This document shows, in pieces, positions 28,703-36,405 of a stretch of DNA of 64,000 bases (position 1 is the stretch's first letter; every line of letters starts with the position of its first letter). Source of the DNA: an uncultured Clostridia bacterium. GTDB lineage: Bacteria; Bacillota; Clostridia; TANB77; CAG-508. Position numbers and translations under genes: made by a program. The stretch spans positions 199,605 through 263,604 of the forward strand of contig CAKPMJ010000003.1 of assembly GCA_934167965.1 (NCBI GenBank), read 5' to 3'. The notes under the pieces are model-generated. The model had not been told where the DNA came from. It searched no databases and worked only from the letters and a program-made list of their open reading frames with translations.

Positions 28703-28954
28703 TTATTTAACACTACCTATCAATGTAGGTCGAGATAAAACTGATGTTATTTTTCTTTTATCTTCAAAACCTAATGTCCAACTCGCTCCACTCACCTGAT
28801 TTCTTATTGTATAAACTTTATCAGGTTCTCTTAATTTCTCTTTTAGTTTTTTTATTACTGTCTTTCTACAACTATACAAATGTATTTGACTTCTTGCATA
28901 ATCAATATGTACTATAGTTTCTTGTTCTTCAAACTCTGTATTATATAATTTCAT
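28703..28954 (-). CDS. Conserved mobile-element protein of unknown function
   Basis: 83 residues from ATG 28954, chosen because GGAGGTAAG stands just before it: MKLYNTEFEEQETIVHIDYA ... SGASWTLGFEDKRKITSVLSRPTLIG. The C-terminal segment SRPTLIG is a pattern I associate with small proteins of Firmicutes integrative elements and phages; no function is known. Its promoter overlaps the TGTG-AAAT-CACA repeats. Confidence 0.7.
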   Translation of the reverse strand: MKLYNTEFEEQETIVHIDYARSQIHLYSCRKTVIKKLKEKLREPDKVYTIRNQVSGASWTLGFEDKRKITSVLSRPTLIGSVK

Positions 28955-29001
28955 TCTTACCTCCTCAATTTTTATCGTATGTATTTTCACACAACACATA
29001 T

Positions 29002-29156
29002 ATGTTAAATCACACATATTAGAGCTGTTTTCATTCTTTATCGATGTGTAAAATCACACCACAATTGTTTTCTCTGTATGTGTTGTTATATCAATTCTTT
29101 TTGTTGCTTTTATATCGTTTTATATTTGCTACTTCAATATATGTGAAATCACACAT
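29002..29156. promoter_or_regulatory. Three operator-like inverted repeats
   Basis: ATGTTAAATCACACAT (29002-29017), TGTGTAAAATCACAC (29045-29059) and ATGTGAAATCACACAT (29141-29156). Each centres on TGTG-N4/6-CACA dyads. They lie between the Rep-like gene and the 83-aa gene (28703-28954), in its upstream region. Likely binding sites for a regulator or Rep protein coded on the island. Confidence 0.6.
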
Positions 29157-29189
29157 GTTTTATAATATTACCATACTATTACTATTTTA

Positions 29190-29609
29190 TTATTTCTTTT
29201 TCTTATATCTTTTATCTTCTTCTGGAATATAAAAATTATCAGTTCCATATAATTTCCATTTATCAGAAAAACCATATTTATTTGCTTTCATAAATGGAGC
29301 TCCAGAAAAAGTTTGTTTAATAAATCCTCTGTCAATTAGAATATCTATATCAGCTCTAAATGTTCTTAAATCTCCATACTGTTCTTTTGCCTCTGTAGCT
29401 GTAATAACAATTTCATTTCTATTATCATCAAGTGTTCTAGGATTCTTCTTATATTTACTCTTTAAAATTAAATATAATCCTTTTTGTCTTGGCTTTAACG
29501 ACTTCCATGCCTTAGATTCCAGCATATCAGTACATATTTTTGTAAATCCTGATCTAGATAAACTACTTTCAAAACTTTCATTCATAGGCATTTTAGTCTT
29601 TTTCGCCAT
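29190..29609 (-). CDS. Winged-helix, replication-initiator-like protein
   Basis: 139 residues, basic. Segments FTKICTDMLESKAWKSLKPRQKGLYLILKSKY and LRTFRADIDILIDRGFIK look like a winged helix of the kind found in short Rep-like proteins of Firmicutes integrative elements. GGTGATTT before ATG. Adjacent repeats at 29.0-29.16 kb could be its sites. It could instead be a plain transcriptional regulator. Confidence 0.6.
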   Translation of the reverse strand: MAKKTKMPMNESFESSLSRSGFTKICTDMLESKAWKSLKPRQKGLYLILKSKYKKNPRTLDDNRNEIVITATEAKEQYGDLRTFRADIDILIDRGFIKQTFSGAPFMKANKYGFSDKWKLYGTDNFYIPEEDKRYKKKK

Positions 29610-29754
29610 AAAATCACCTCGAATGAACCAAAATATGTTGTTTTTTTCTATTGTTTAGTGTATACTGTATATAAGTTTTATGATGAACTCGTAGAGGAAA
29701 ATAAATGTATTCGGATTCGCTTATGAAATACATTCGTTTTTCTCTATTTTTCAT

Positions 29755-29949
29755 TCATTCATTTTTGATCACCTCCACACTTTTCATGCATTGGTTTTGT
29801 ATCCAAATATCAATTAATGCTTTTTTGAAATAAATTCTATTCGCAATTCTAAAATTCGGTATTTGTTTATTTTTTATGAGTTTTCTCACTGTAGAATCAC
29901 TACAGCGGAGATATTGTGTTAACTCTTTTACATTTAATACTTCCTCCAT
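29755..29949 (-). CDS. xis: Excisionase (MerR-like HTH)
   Basis: 64 residues: VKELTQYLRCSDSTVRKLIKNKQIPNFRIANRIYF followed by IDIWIQ. This is the excisionase/helix-turn-helix family that bends DNA at att sites and steers the integrase to excision. GGAGGAATAAAAC precedes ATG. Gap 29,610-29,754 downstream holds only an ATGTATT/AATACAT hairpin. Confidence 0.88.
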   Translation of the reverse strand: MEEVLNVKELTQYLRCSDSTVRKLIKNKQIPNFRIANRIYFKKALIDIWIQNQCMKSVEVIKNE

Positions 29950-29952
29950 GTT

Positions 29953-30120
29953 TTATTCCTCCTCTTTCTTTTTTTCTTCAGCTAATTTTTCCTTAGCTTT
30001 TTTAAGCCAATATCTTCTATTGATTTCTTTAATTTTGTCTTTGTTTTTTCTAGCCCATGCTTTTGATCTTTCATTTTTAAGCTTTCTTGCCATATCTTCT
30101 AATTGCTTGTTTTCTTCCAT
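29953..30120 (-). CDS. Small highly charged protein
   Basis: 55 residues from ATG 30120 (GAAGGTGAGAAT before it): MEENKQLEDMARKLKNERSK, very Lys/Glu rich, all-helical. Stop is 3 bp before the xis start, so co-translated with xis. Similar small proteins accompany excisionases in Firmicutes integrative elements. Function unknown. Confidence 0.65.
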   Translation of the reverse strand: MEENKQLEDMARKLKNERSKAWARKNKDKIKEINRRYWLKKAKEKLAEEKKKEEE

Positions 30121-30283
30121 ATTCTCACCTTCTTTCATAATTATTTTCATATACCTTGACATCTTAGAAAATAAATTGTATACTTAAGATGTTAATGATG
30201 ATTATTATTATATCTGTTTATAACATATAATCAATTTATGATAAAAAACTTTTAGTTGTCATTAACAGAAAGGATGAGCAAAT

Positions 30284-31522
30284 ATGGAAGATACACGCAT
30301 TATAGGAGATTTTCTATTATCAAAAAACTTTGAAAACTTTTCATTTAGACGTGGTTATAATTTCAGCTTATTTAATATAAAAACAGATAAATTATCTGCT
30401 CCAGGTAATATATTTTTAAGTCTTTTAAATAACTATGAATTGTTTATAGACGTATTAGAAAAAAGTAAATCTAAAATTCAAGAGCCTTACTGGGATGTTC
30501 CAGATTTTATTGAAAAGAATTTATTAAAACATGATAAATTTATTGCAAAATTTATTAGTACAGAAATTAATAATTATATTTCTGAGAACAATTCAACCCT
30601 ATCTCTTTTAGAAAAAGACTTAAAAGAAATCGAATCTGCCATAAGTGAAGTCAAAAGAGATAAAGAATATGATTTGTTAGAAGAAATAGAAGAAGAAAAA
30701 TCAGAAATTATTGATGATTTAAAAAAGTATCAAGACAGATCAAAAAATTTGGAAGAATATATTTCAAAACTAATTCTTACTTTTACAAACTATAAAACAT
30801 ATTTAGATTTATATTTTGGAATACTTGATAATAAAGATTTCAAAAAACAAGATCTTTCATATTTTCAAAGTTTCTTCATGTTGGAATTTGATATTCCAAA
30901 GCATAAGATGAGTCAATTCTTTATAGAAAAAAATCAAATCACATTAGCAAATAATATGTTGCTTTCTTGCTATAAAAACTTGAAAGAAAAGACAAAAAAA
31001 GAACATCTTTCTGACGATGAAGTATACTCTGAATTATTTGAAATGAATAAAAACTTGCTAAAAGATAATGAAATTTTTACCTTAAGGAATTATGAAATAT
31101 CTTCATTAAAAGATTTGTTCTGCGTGTTTTTCAATTATTTACTTGAAAATAATATAACAATAAATAAATGCAAGAATTGTGGCAAATATTTTATTCCTGC
31201 TAATAGAACAGATGAAAAATATTGTGAAAATATAAGTCCACAAAACTCTCATAAAACCTGCAAAGAAATAGGATCAAAACTATCTTTTGCTTTTAAAAGG
31301 GATTCTGAACCTATCTCTAGAGAACACAATAAAACTAAAGTTGCACTCTCTATGAGAATTAGCAGAGCTAAAAAGAAAAATGATTTTGAAGAAATAGATA
31401 AAGTTTCAAAACATTTAGAAAAATACTTATCAAATTATCCAAAAAAATTAAACAACTACAACAAGCATAAGATTTCTGAAGAAGAACTTATTAATTGGAT
31501 TGTTTCTCAAAAAGAAATATAA
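30284..31522 (+). CDS. DUF6076-like protein with zinc-binding CxxC/HxC cluster
   Basis: 412 residues. A long helical part with coiled coil near 100-150 is followed by CKNCGKYFIPANRTDEKYC ... HKTCKEIG at about 298-330, a treble-clef-like zinc knuckle typical of DUF6076 and related proteins on mobile elements. It sits 22 bp upstream of the integrase in the same direction, so it may act in integration, replication or its control. AGAAAGGATG before ATG. Confidence 0.75.
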   Translation: MEDTRIIGDFLLSKNFENFSFRRGYNFSLFNIKTDKLSAPGNIFLSLLNNYELFIDVLEKSKSKIQEPYWDVPDFIEKNLLKHDKFIAKFISTEINNYISENNSTLSLLEKDLKEIESAISEVKRDKEYDLLEEIEEEKSEIIDDLKKYQDRSKNLEEYISKLILTFTNYKTYLDLYFGILDNKDFKKQDLSYFQSFFMLEFDIPKHKMSQFFIEKNQITLANNMLLSCYKNLKEKTKKEHLSDDEVYSELFEMNKNLLKDNEIFTLRNYEISSLKDLFCVFFNYLLENNITINKCKNCGKYFIPANRTDEKYCENISPQNSHKTCKEIGSKLSFAFKRDSEPISREHNKTKVALSMRISRAKKKNDFEEIDKVSKHLEKYLSNYPKKLNNYNKHKISEEELINWIVSQKEI

Positions 31523-31553
31523 ATATTTTAAAATTTGAAAGGAGGTGAAAATA

Positions 31554-32696
31554 ATGAGCGTAATGGAATTAACTAAAAACAAAAAATATAGAATTGAAAT
31601 TGTTCTTGGCTATAATGGTAAGAAAAAAATTAGGCATATAGAAACTTTTTATGGCAAAAAAAGTGAAGCCACGGCAAGAGAATTTGAACTCAAGAAACTA
31701 TTAAAAAATGGATCTGTATTTCAGAAAAAGAATTACACTCTTAAAGATCTTAGTGATGAATATCGTGATTACAAAGCTGATCTTGTAGAAAAGAAAACCT
31801 TTATAAATTATGAATATAGATTAAAATTAGCTATGGAAAAAATGGGCTATGTTAAACTTCAAGAATTAAATGTAAAAATACTTGAAAACTTTTATCACTA
31901 TTTAAGACACACATACATTTCTGCTAGGAATAAGCCTCTTAGTCCAACAACTATAAGAAGTTATTATGATATTATAAACAATATGTTGGATTATGCTGTT
32001 AGATGTGGTTATATACAAGAAAATCCAAATGCCAAAATTGAAAAACCAAAAAGAGCCCAACCTAATGTTTCTTGTTATTCGGATGAGGAAGCAAGAGAAC
32101 TACTTTTATTAATTTTACAAGAGCCAATTAAATATCAAGCAATAATATTTTTATCTTTAGATTTAGGCTGTAGACGTGGTGAACTTACAGGCCTTACTTG
32201 GGATGATATAGACCTTGATTCAGGTAGACTTGAAATAAATAAGACTACTCAATATGCCTATGGTGAAATCTATGAAAAAGGAACAAAAACTGTAAATAGT
32301 GAAAGAGTAAATTATGTTTCTGGAATGACACTTGATATTCTTAAACAATGGAAAAAAGAACAACTTCAACAAAAACTACTTCTTGGTTCTAAATGGGAAG
32401 GAAGTAATAGAGTTTTTACAACAGATTATGGTGCTGACATTCATCCAGATACTCCTACAAAGATATTTAAAAAGATATTAAAAAAGTATAATTTAAGAGA
32501 AATCAAATTTCATAGTTTACGACATACCACAGTTAGCCTAATGATTCGTAAAGGTATTCAGCCACAATTAATCAGTAGAAAAGTTGAGCATTCAAGTGTA
32601 CAAACTACAGATAGAATATATTCTCATTTCTTTGAGGATCAATTTAAAAACGTTCCAAATGTTATGGACGATCTAATTAGTGTAAAAGCAAATTAA
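31554..32696 (+). CDS. int: Tyrosine integrase of the island
   Basis: 380 residues from ATG 31554, chosen for its AAAGGAGGTG site. N-terminal AP2-like arm-binding part (about 1-60), core-binding SAM-like domain (60-165), catalytic domain with R in LGCRRGELTGL, H-x-x-R in HSLRHTT, H in EHSSVQTT and the nucleophile Y in DRIYSHF. All catalytic residues are present. It integrates the island at the tRNA-Met core. Typical Tn916/phage family member, near the right end as expected. Confidence 0.95.
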   Translation: MSVMELTKNKKYRIEIVLGYNGKKKIRHIETFYGKKSEATAREFELKKLLKNGSVFQKKNYTLKDLSDEYRDYKADLVEKKTFINYEYRLKLAMEKMGYVKLQELNVKILENFYHYLRHTYISARNKPLSPTTIRSYYDIINNMLDYAVRCGYIQENPNAKIEKPKRAQPNVSCYSDEEARELLLLILQEPIKYQAIIFLSLDLGCRRGELTGLTWDDIDLDSGRLEINKTTQYAYGEIYEKGTKTVNSERVNYVSGMTLDILKQWKKEQLQQKLLLGSKWEGSNRVFTTDYGADIHPDTPTKIFKKILKKYNLREIKFHSLRHTTVSLMIRKGIQPQLISRKVEHSSVQTTDRIYSHFFEDQFKNVPNVMDDLISVKAN

Positions 32697-32735
32697 AATA
32701 GACGAGATTTTATTATGATCCCGCCTATTTTTTTA
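32696..32735. terminator. Imperfect bidirectional terminator
   Basis: Stem AAATAGaCG / CGcCTATTT, with T-run on the plus strand. Lies between int (plus) and the convergent membrane protein gene, overlapping the latter's last codons. Confidence 0.65.
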
Positions 32736-33243
32736 TTTCCTTAAATCCAATTATTTCACTGTATTTTTCATCTTTATATCTCGTTTCTACTCTATATTCA
32801 TATTTATTCTCCATAATATCTTTTACAACAAAGATTATTTCATCTTCCTTGTTTATTTTTTCTGAGACATTTATGTATAAATTAAATATTTGATTCTTAT
32901 CAACAACATCTCCATACAACGATTTATATAATTTACCATTAATAGAAACACCATCTATAATTAATACAGCATTATCTGTATTTTTTATTACACCAAAAAT
33001 CTGTCCTTCCTTTTCGTCAAAATTTCTTACACCCAAACAAAAATCAACAGCACTTTTGTATTCATATTCTTGTCTTAAATCTAATCTATAAAAAAGTGGC
33101 TTATTTGCTAATAATCTTTCTTCTTTTTCTTTGCGTTTTTCATGACGTATTGTCATAAATACACCTAAGAATGTGCACAATCCCCCTATTATTGCTGATA
33201 TAATTGGAATGACTATTTCTTTAAGAATTATATAAAAATTCAT
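32725..33243 (-). CDS. Single-pass membrane protein of unknown function
   Basis: 172 residues. One membrane helix at about 9-31 (VIPIISAIIGGLCTFLGVFM), then a basic stop-transfer stretch (RHEKRKEKEER) and a beta-rich cytoplasmic domain (about 50-170). Co-directional with the HEPN-motif gene, 14 bp behind it. I infer a two-gene unit, but the membrane protein belongs to no family I know. Confidence 0.7.
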   Translation of the reverse strand: MNFYIILKEIVIPIISAIIGGLCTFLGVFMTIRHEKRKEKEERLLANKPLFYRLDLRQEYEYKSAVDFCLGVRNFDEKEGQIFGVIKNTDNAVLIIDGVSINGKLYKSLYGDVVDKNQIFNLYINVSEKINKEDEIIFVVKDIMENKYEYRVETRYKDEKYSEIIGFKEIKK

Positions 33244-33257
33244 TTTATTTCCTTTCT

Positions 33258-34235
33258 TTATTCCTTATTATACTCTTCTAAAACCTTATTAACAAAATTG
33301 CTGTTATAATAGTATCTTGAATTTCCTCTTTTATTAACAACATCAAGATATCTTGCCTTACAACAAATTTCTTCTTTTTGGAGTTTTTTCTTTATAGCAT
33401 TAAATTTGGTTCCTTGTTTAAAATTTGCCTGTTTTTTCCTTATCATTTGAATTATTTGTTCATTTGTAAATGGATACATTTTTTTAAACATTTCATCATT
33501 AAGTTCTATATTTATTTTTTTCCCATCACTCGCATATTTTAATAATACCGCCTCATCTATACTACTTTTTGACACTTTAATATCAACATTTACTAAAATA
33601 TCAAAATCATCACCTTCAGACGATGAATTGGCAGCTAATTCTAAATAATTCAATAAATTTCTTTCAGCTACACTTGTACTTAAAGTATCATAATTCTTTA
33701 TAGCGGTATCAAAATTTAATGGAGTTATAAAAAAATTATACTGATCTATTTTTATATTATTAAACCACATATCAAATATTTTAACATAGTTCTTAATACT
33801 TGCAGCACATATTGAATACAATTTTTCTTTTATATTACTTGATCTATTTAATAAATGTATTGCATTATCTCTAATTTCAATTAAAATGTTAATATTATCT
33901 TTTAGATTATTACTGATAAAACCTTTAGAATGCAAATTATTTATACATTTATTTATATCAATAGTATATGGCTGTCCAATCCTATTTCTTTTTATTATTT
34001 TTTGTTTTAGTATCTTATCTTTTTTGCCCTTTTTATTTTCATATATGTATAGTGAATTAATTCTTTCTTGATTGTCTAATAATATTTTAGCTTTGAATAA
34101 TAATTCATATGCATTTATCATTAGTATACAAAATGCTTCTTCCCTATATTTAGAATCTGGCTTATTATATATTTCTAATGCTGTTAATGTTGCATTTAAT
34201 GATTTCTTTGCCATTCTATAAGATAGTTTTTCCAT
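33258..34235 (-). CDS. HEPN-motif protein (DUF3644-like), candidate RNase
   Basis: 325 residues. N-terminal helices NATLTALEIYNK...AFCILMINAYELLFKAKIL are followed by IRDNAIHLL, which has the R-x4-H catalytic signature of HEPN RNases (R122, H127). This matches the DUF3644 family. The C-terminal half may be a winged helix (TNEQIIQMIRKKQANFKQGTKFNAIKK). HEPN proteins are frequent toxins or abortive-infection nucleases. It is first in a pair with a membrane protein at the island edge. Confidence 0.75.
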   Translation of the reverse strand: MEKLSYRMAKKSLNATLTALEIYNKPDSKYREEAFCILMINAYELLFKAKILLDNQERINSLYIYENKKGKKDKILKQKIIKRNRIGQPYTIDINKCINNLHSKGFISNNLKDNINILIEIRDNAIHLLNRSSNIKEKLYSICAASIKNYVKIFDMWFNNIKIDQYNFFITPLNFDTAIKNYDTLSTSVAERNLLNYLELAANSSSEGDDFDILVNVDIKVSKSSIDEAVLLKYASDGKKINIELNDEMFKKMYPFTNEQIIQMIRKKQANFKQGTKFNAIKKKLQKEEICCKARYLDVVNKRGNSRYYYNSNFVNKVLEEYNKE

Positions 34236-34386
34236 AATACTTCACTTCCTTCAACATCCTTATTCTATAATATATAGTATGAAAATATTGTCGAATTTTG
34301 TATTTTAAAGCAAAAATTTATCGATTGTTATTTTCATTTATTTCTTATTATATCATGCATTTTTTTATTTTGACAGGTATTTCCAA

Positions 34387-34417
34387 AAACTTTCGCCACT
34401 TTTTCGCCACTTTTTTT
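34387..34417 (+). repeat. 31-bp terminal direct repeat, right copy
   Basis: Identical to 18681-18711 and in the same orientation, about 75 bp inside the right core. Same tandem 11-bp unit. Followed by a small TCAAGG/CCTTGA hairpin. Confidence 0.75.
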
Positions 34418-34460
34418 GGCAAATAAAAAAATCAAGGAACTTTAAATCCCTTGATAAATC

Positions 34461-34510
34461 TGGTTGCGGGGGTAAGACTCGAACTTACGACCTTCGGGTT
34501 ATGAGCCCGT
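34461..34510 (-). tRNA. tRNA-Met (CAU) 3' half, island junction
   Basis: Read on the minus strand: anticodon arm with CAT, variable loop, perfect T arm GTAAG-TTCGAGT-CTTAC, then CCCCGCA, A and encoded CCA. The partner 5' acceptor strand TGCGGGG and a good D arm are not found beyond 34,510, where only a weak resemblance remains. So this is a tRNA fragment carried by the island's att site, or a tRNA destroyed at the junction. Confidence 0.7.
34492..34505. other. Right attachment core (attR)
   Basis: CTTCGGGTTATGAG, identical to the left core. It spans the anticodon loop of the tRNA-Met fragment, a usual site for tyrosine integrases. 34,511-34,716 holds nothing I can identify. Confidence 0.7.
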
Positions 34511-34716
34511 AAGTGCTGATATCGATGAGTTGTGTATATTTGTGTTTAGTCTTGTTAGAGTAAGTTAAGATGTTTTTTATTTTTTTATACTTTCTTTTTA
34601 TACTTGCATATTATATCAAATAAAAATTATATAGTTATATATTTTTTATTATAAAAACTTCACTAAAATATACTGTAACTGCCTATATATTTATATCTTA
34701 TAGAGGTGAACTTTTT

Positions 34717-35164
34717 CTATTTTATTAGTGATTTATCAAAAATATATGTATCATATCCATTATATACACCTTTTTGTACTAATCCTGTTGATTCCATTTC
34801 TTCATAAAATTTATTTTTACCTTTGTGTATATATCCAGAATCTTTACAATAATTGATATAATCTGCAAATACTTCGTTTCTCTTTCTAACTCTTCCACTT
34901 CTTAGTAAACTTCTCATCCTGTCTTTATCATATATATCCAATTACTGTATTACTATCCATTTTATATGATTCTATGATGTTTTGACTTTCCTCTACATTA
35001 GAGAATTTATTTTTTCTTATTGTTTTTTCTGTTCTATCTAAAAGGCCAGCAATTTCAACCTTTGTGCGCTTATCTCTATTCCACCATCTCTCAATCGATT
35101 GCCTTTCACTATATTCTAAGTGTTTACCTTTTTTACTATTTGTGTTATTATTATCTTGACACAT
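34717..35164 (-). pseudogene. Decayed remnant: IS30-type HTH start joined to a primase-like C-terminus
   Basis: Two frames that overlap near 34,935. Upstream part: KKGKHLEYSERQSIERWWN...VEIAGLLDRTEKTIR, like the N-terminal HTH of IS30 transposases. Then VEESQNIIESYKMDSNTVIGYI and, in the next frame, the segment KRNEVFADYINYCKDSGY followed by KNKFYEEMESTGL, like the C-terminal end of P4/D5-type phage primases. The two pieces do not belong together, so I read this as deletion debris with a frameshift. Confidence 0.6.
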
Positions 35165-35230
35165 AATTAAAACATTTTTTCAATGTTTGATTCGACACCA
35201 ACATTGTATCATAAGTTTTAATTATGTGTC
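35158..35230. repeat. Nested perfect inverted repeats upstream of the remnant
   Basis: Outer arms GACACATAATTAAAAC (35158-35173) and its exact complement (35215-35230); inner arms CAATGTT/AACATTG (35181-35206). They cover the start codon of the remnant. Likely an IS end or an autoregulatory operator. Confidence 0.7.
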
Positions 35231-35314
35231 TTTTATTTATTCCAAACCGGTAATTTAATTTTACCATTTATAGTTTATATGATATAATCTGAATTATAAA
35301 AGGAGGAATTTAAT

Positions 35315-35641
35315 ATGAACTTTTTAAATAAAACTATATCTATAAAAATTGACCGTCCACTCGGAAGTAAGCATCCTAAACATGGATTTATATATCCTAT
35401 TAATTATGGATATGTTCCAAATACAATTAGTGGTGATGGAGAAGAATTAGATTGCTATCTATTAGGTGTATTTGAACCAGTTGAAAAATTCGAAGGAAAA
35501 TGTATCGCTATAATACATAGAACAAATGATAATGATGATAAACTAATTATTGTTCCACCAGGCAAGAACTATGATAATTCTGCTATAGAAGCTTTAACTG
35601 AATTTCAAGAACAATATTTTGAACATATAATTATAAGATAA
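35315..35641 (+). CDS. Small inorganic pyrophosphatase-like protein
   Basis: 108 residues: RPLGSKHPKHGFIYPINYGYVP...SGDGEELDCYLLG carries the family I substrate- and metal-binding core (GDGEELD); the usual length is about 170, so this is a short form known from Firmicutes. It would split PPi to phosphate in the cytoplasm. AAAAGGAGGAATTT before ATG; -10 TATAAT at about 35,284. Confidence 0.8.
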   Translation: MNFLNKTISIKIDRPLGSKHPKHGFIYPINYGYVPNTISGDGEELDCYLLGVFEPVEKFEGKCIAIIHRTNDNDDKLIIVPPGKNYDNSAIEALTEFQEQYFEHIIIR

Positions 35642-35643
35642 TT

Positions 35644-35668
35644 AAATCCCCAGCAAAGCTGAGGATTT
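35644..35668 (+). terminator. Intrinsic terminator
   Basis: AATCC-CAGC / GCTG-GGATT with a 3-nt loop and T-run, just after the pyrophosphatase-like stop. Confidence 0.88.
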
Positions 35669-35692
35669 TTCATTTATCTATTTTGTTATATA

Positions 35693-36097
35693 TTACTCCC
35701 TGCATCCACAATTAGCATCGACTAAGCATAATATTAATCTTACTATATTTAATAATGTCATTGTTAAAAATAATGTTGCTAATCCTATTAATACAGCTGT
35801 TCCCGCTGCCCCTGCTGTAATTGTTATTGAAAGTCCTATAATAGTTGTTATAATTGTTATTAATGCTGGTATAGCTAGGCATTTTCCTATTTTACATACA
35901 CATCTTTCTTTTTTGCCACAAGCCAAAAGAGCTACTAATGTTAAAAGTATTAATGCCCCTAATCCTATACCTAGTCCAATCCATAATGCTGTTACAATTC
36001 CTGGTATTAAAGTTATATATGCAATATATCCAACAACAGTTCCTAAAATAACTCCAATGAATGCAGTTATTAAACATTCACAATTTCTTCTCTGCAT
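35693..36097 (-). CDS. Four-helix membrane protein with Cys clusters
   Basis: 134 residues from ATG 36097 (AAGGGAGAG before it). Starts MQRRNCEC; four hydrophobic helices at about 8-30, 36-57, 72-95 and 99-125; Cys-rich ends (CGKKERCVCKIGKC in the middle, CLVDANCGC at the end). I recognise the type from clostridial genomes but know no function. The cysteines could bind metal or be lipidated. Confidence 0.75.
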   Translation of the reverse strand: MQRRNCECLITAFIGVILGTVVGYIAYITLIPGIVTALWIGLGIGLGALILLTLVALLACGKKERCVCKIGKCLAIPALITIITTIIGLSITITAGAAGTAVLIGLATLFLTMTLLNIVRLILCLVDANCGCRE

Positions 36098-36191
36098 AGT
36101 TATCTCTCCCTTCAAAGAGCATTATTATATTAATACTCTTTGTATATTATATTGTTTTTCCACAAGTTATGTTACAATATCTCTTCATCTT

Positions 36192-36329
36192 CTATCTACA
36201 CTGTTTACAGTATTTACAACAATTTGTACAATGCTTTTCTTTATGCTTTAATTTACTTTTTATTATTAACATAGTTATCATAACAATTATACTTATTATT
36301 ATTGTATCAATTAATATCTTTATCACCAT
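36192..36329 (-). CDS. Small membrane-anchored Cys-rich protein
   Basis: 45 residues: one hydrophobic helix (IKILIDTIIISIIVMITMLI) and a Cys-rich tail HCTNCCKYCKQC. AAGGGAATTGATA before ATG. It shares the paired features (helix plus Cys tail) with the larger gene downstream on the same strand, so both may act together. The reading frame on the opposite strand here is a shadow. Confidence 0.55.
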   Translation of the reverse strand: MVIKILIDTIIISIIVMITMLIIKSKLKHKEKHCTNCCKYCKQCR

Positions 36330-36349
36330 TATCAATTCCCTTCAAAATG

Positions 36350-36378
36350 TTGACTTTTAATATTTATATACATATAAT
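36350..36378 (+). promoter_or_regulatory. Sigma-A promoter of the Nudix gene
   Basis: TTGACT and TATAAT separated by exactly 17 bp; the start codon follows 27 bp later with AAGGAGC. Confidence 0.85.
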
Positions 36379-36405
36379 ATTCATATAAGAAAGGAGCTAT
36401 AACCT

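Larger units (their letters stand above)
18535..34505. mobile_element. Integrated genomic island with defence cargo, about 16 kb
   Basis: Bounded by the 14-bp direct repeat CTTCGGGTTATGAG at 18535 and 34492, the second copy lying in the anticodon arm of a tRNA-Met 3' half. An exact 31-bp direct repeat lies inside each end. Integrase (31.5-32.7 kb), excisionase (29.8 kb) and an array of repeats that could be an origin (28.35-28.46 kb) are inside. Gene content is of defence type plus small ICE-type proteins. No relaxase, coupling protein or type IV secretion gene is present, so it would need help to transfer or is only an integrative island. Confidence 0.8.

Noticed and set aside
29190..29609. 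Plasmid replication initiator of a complete replicon
   Set aside because: The protein is short and only its winged-helix pattern is suggestive; a true rep gene could not be supported, so the call is kept tentative.
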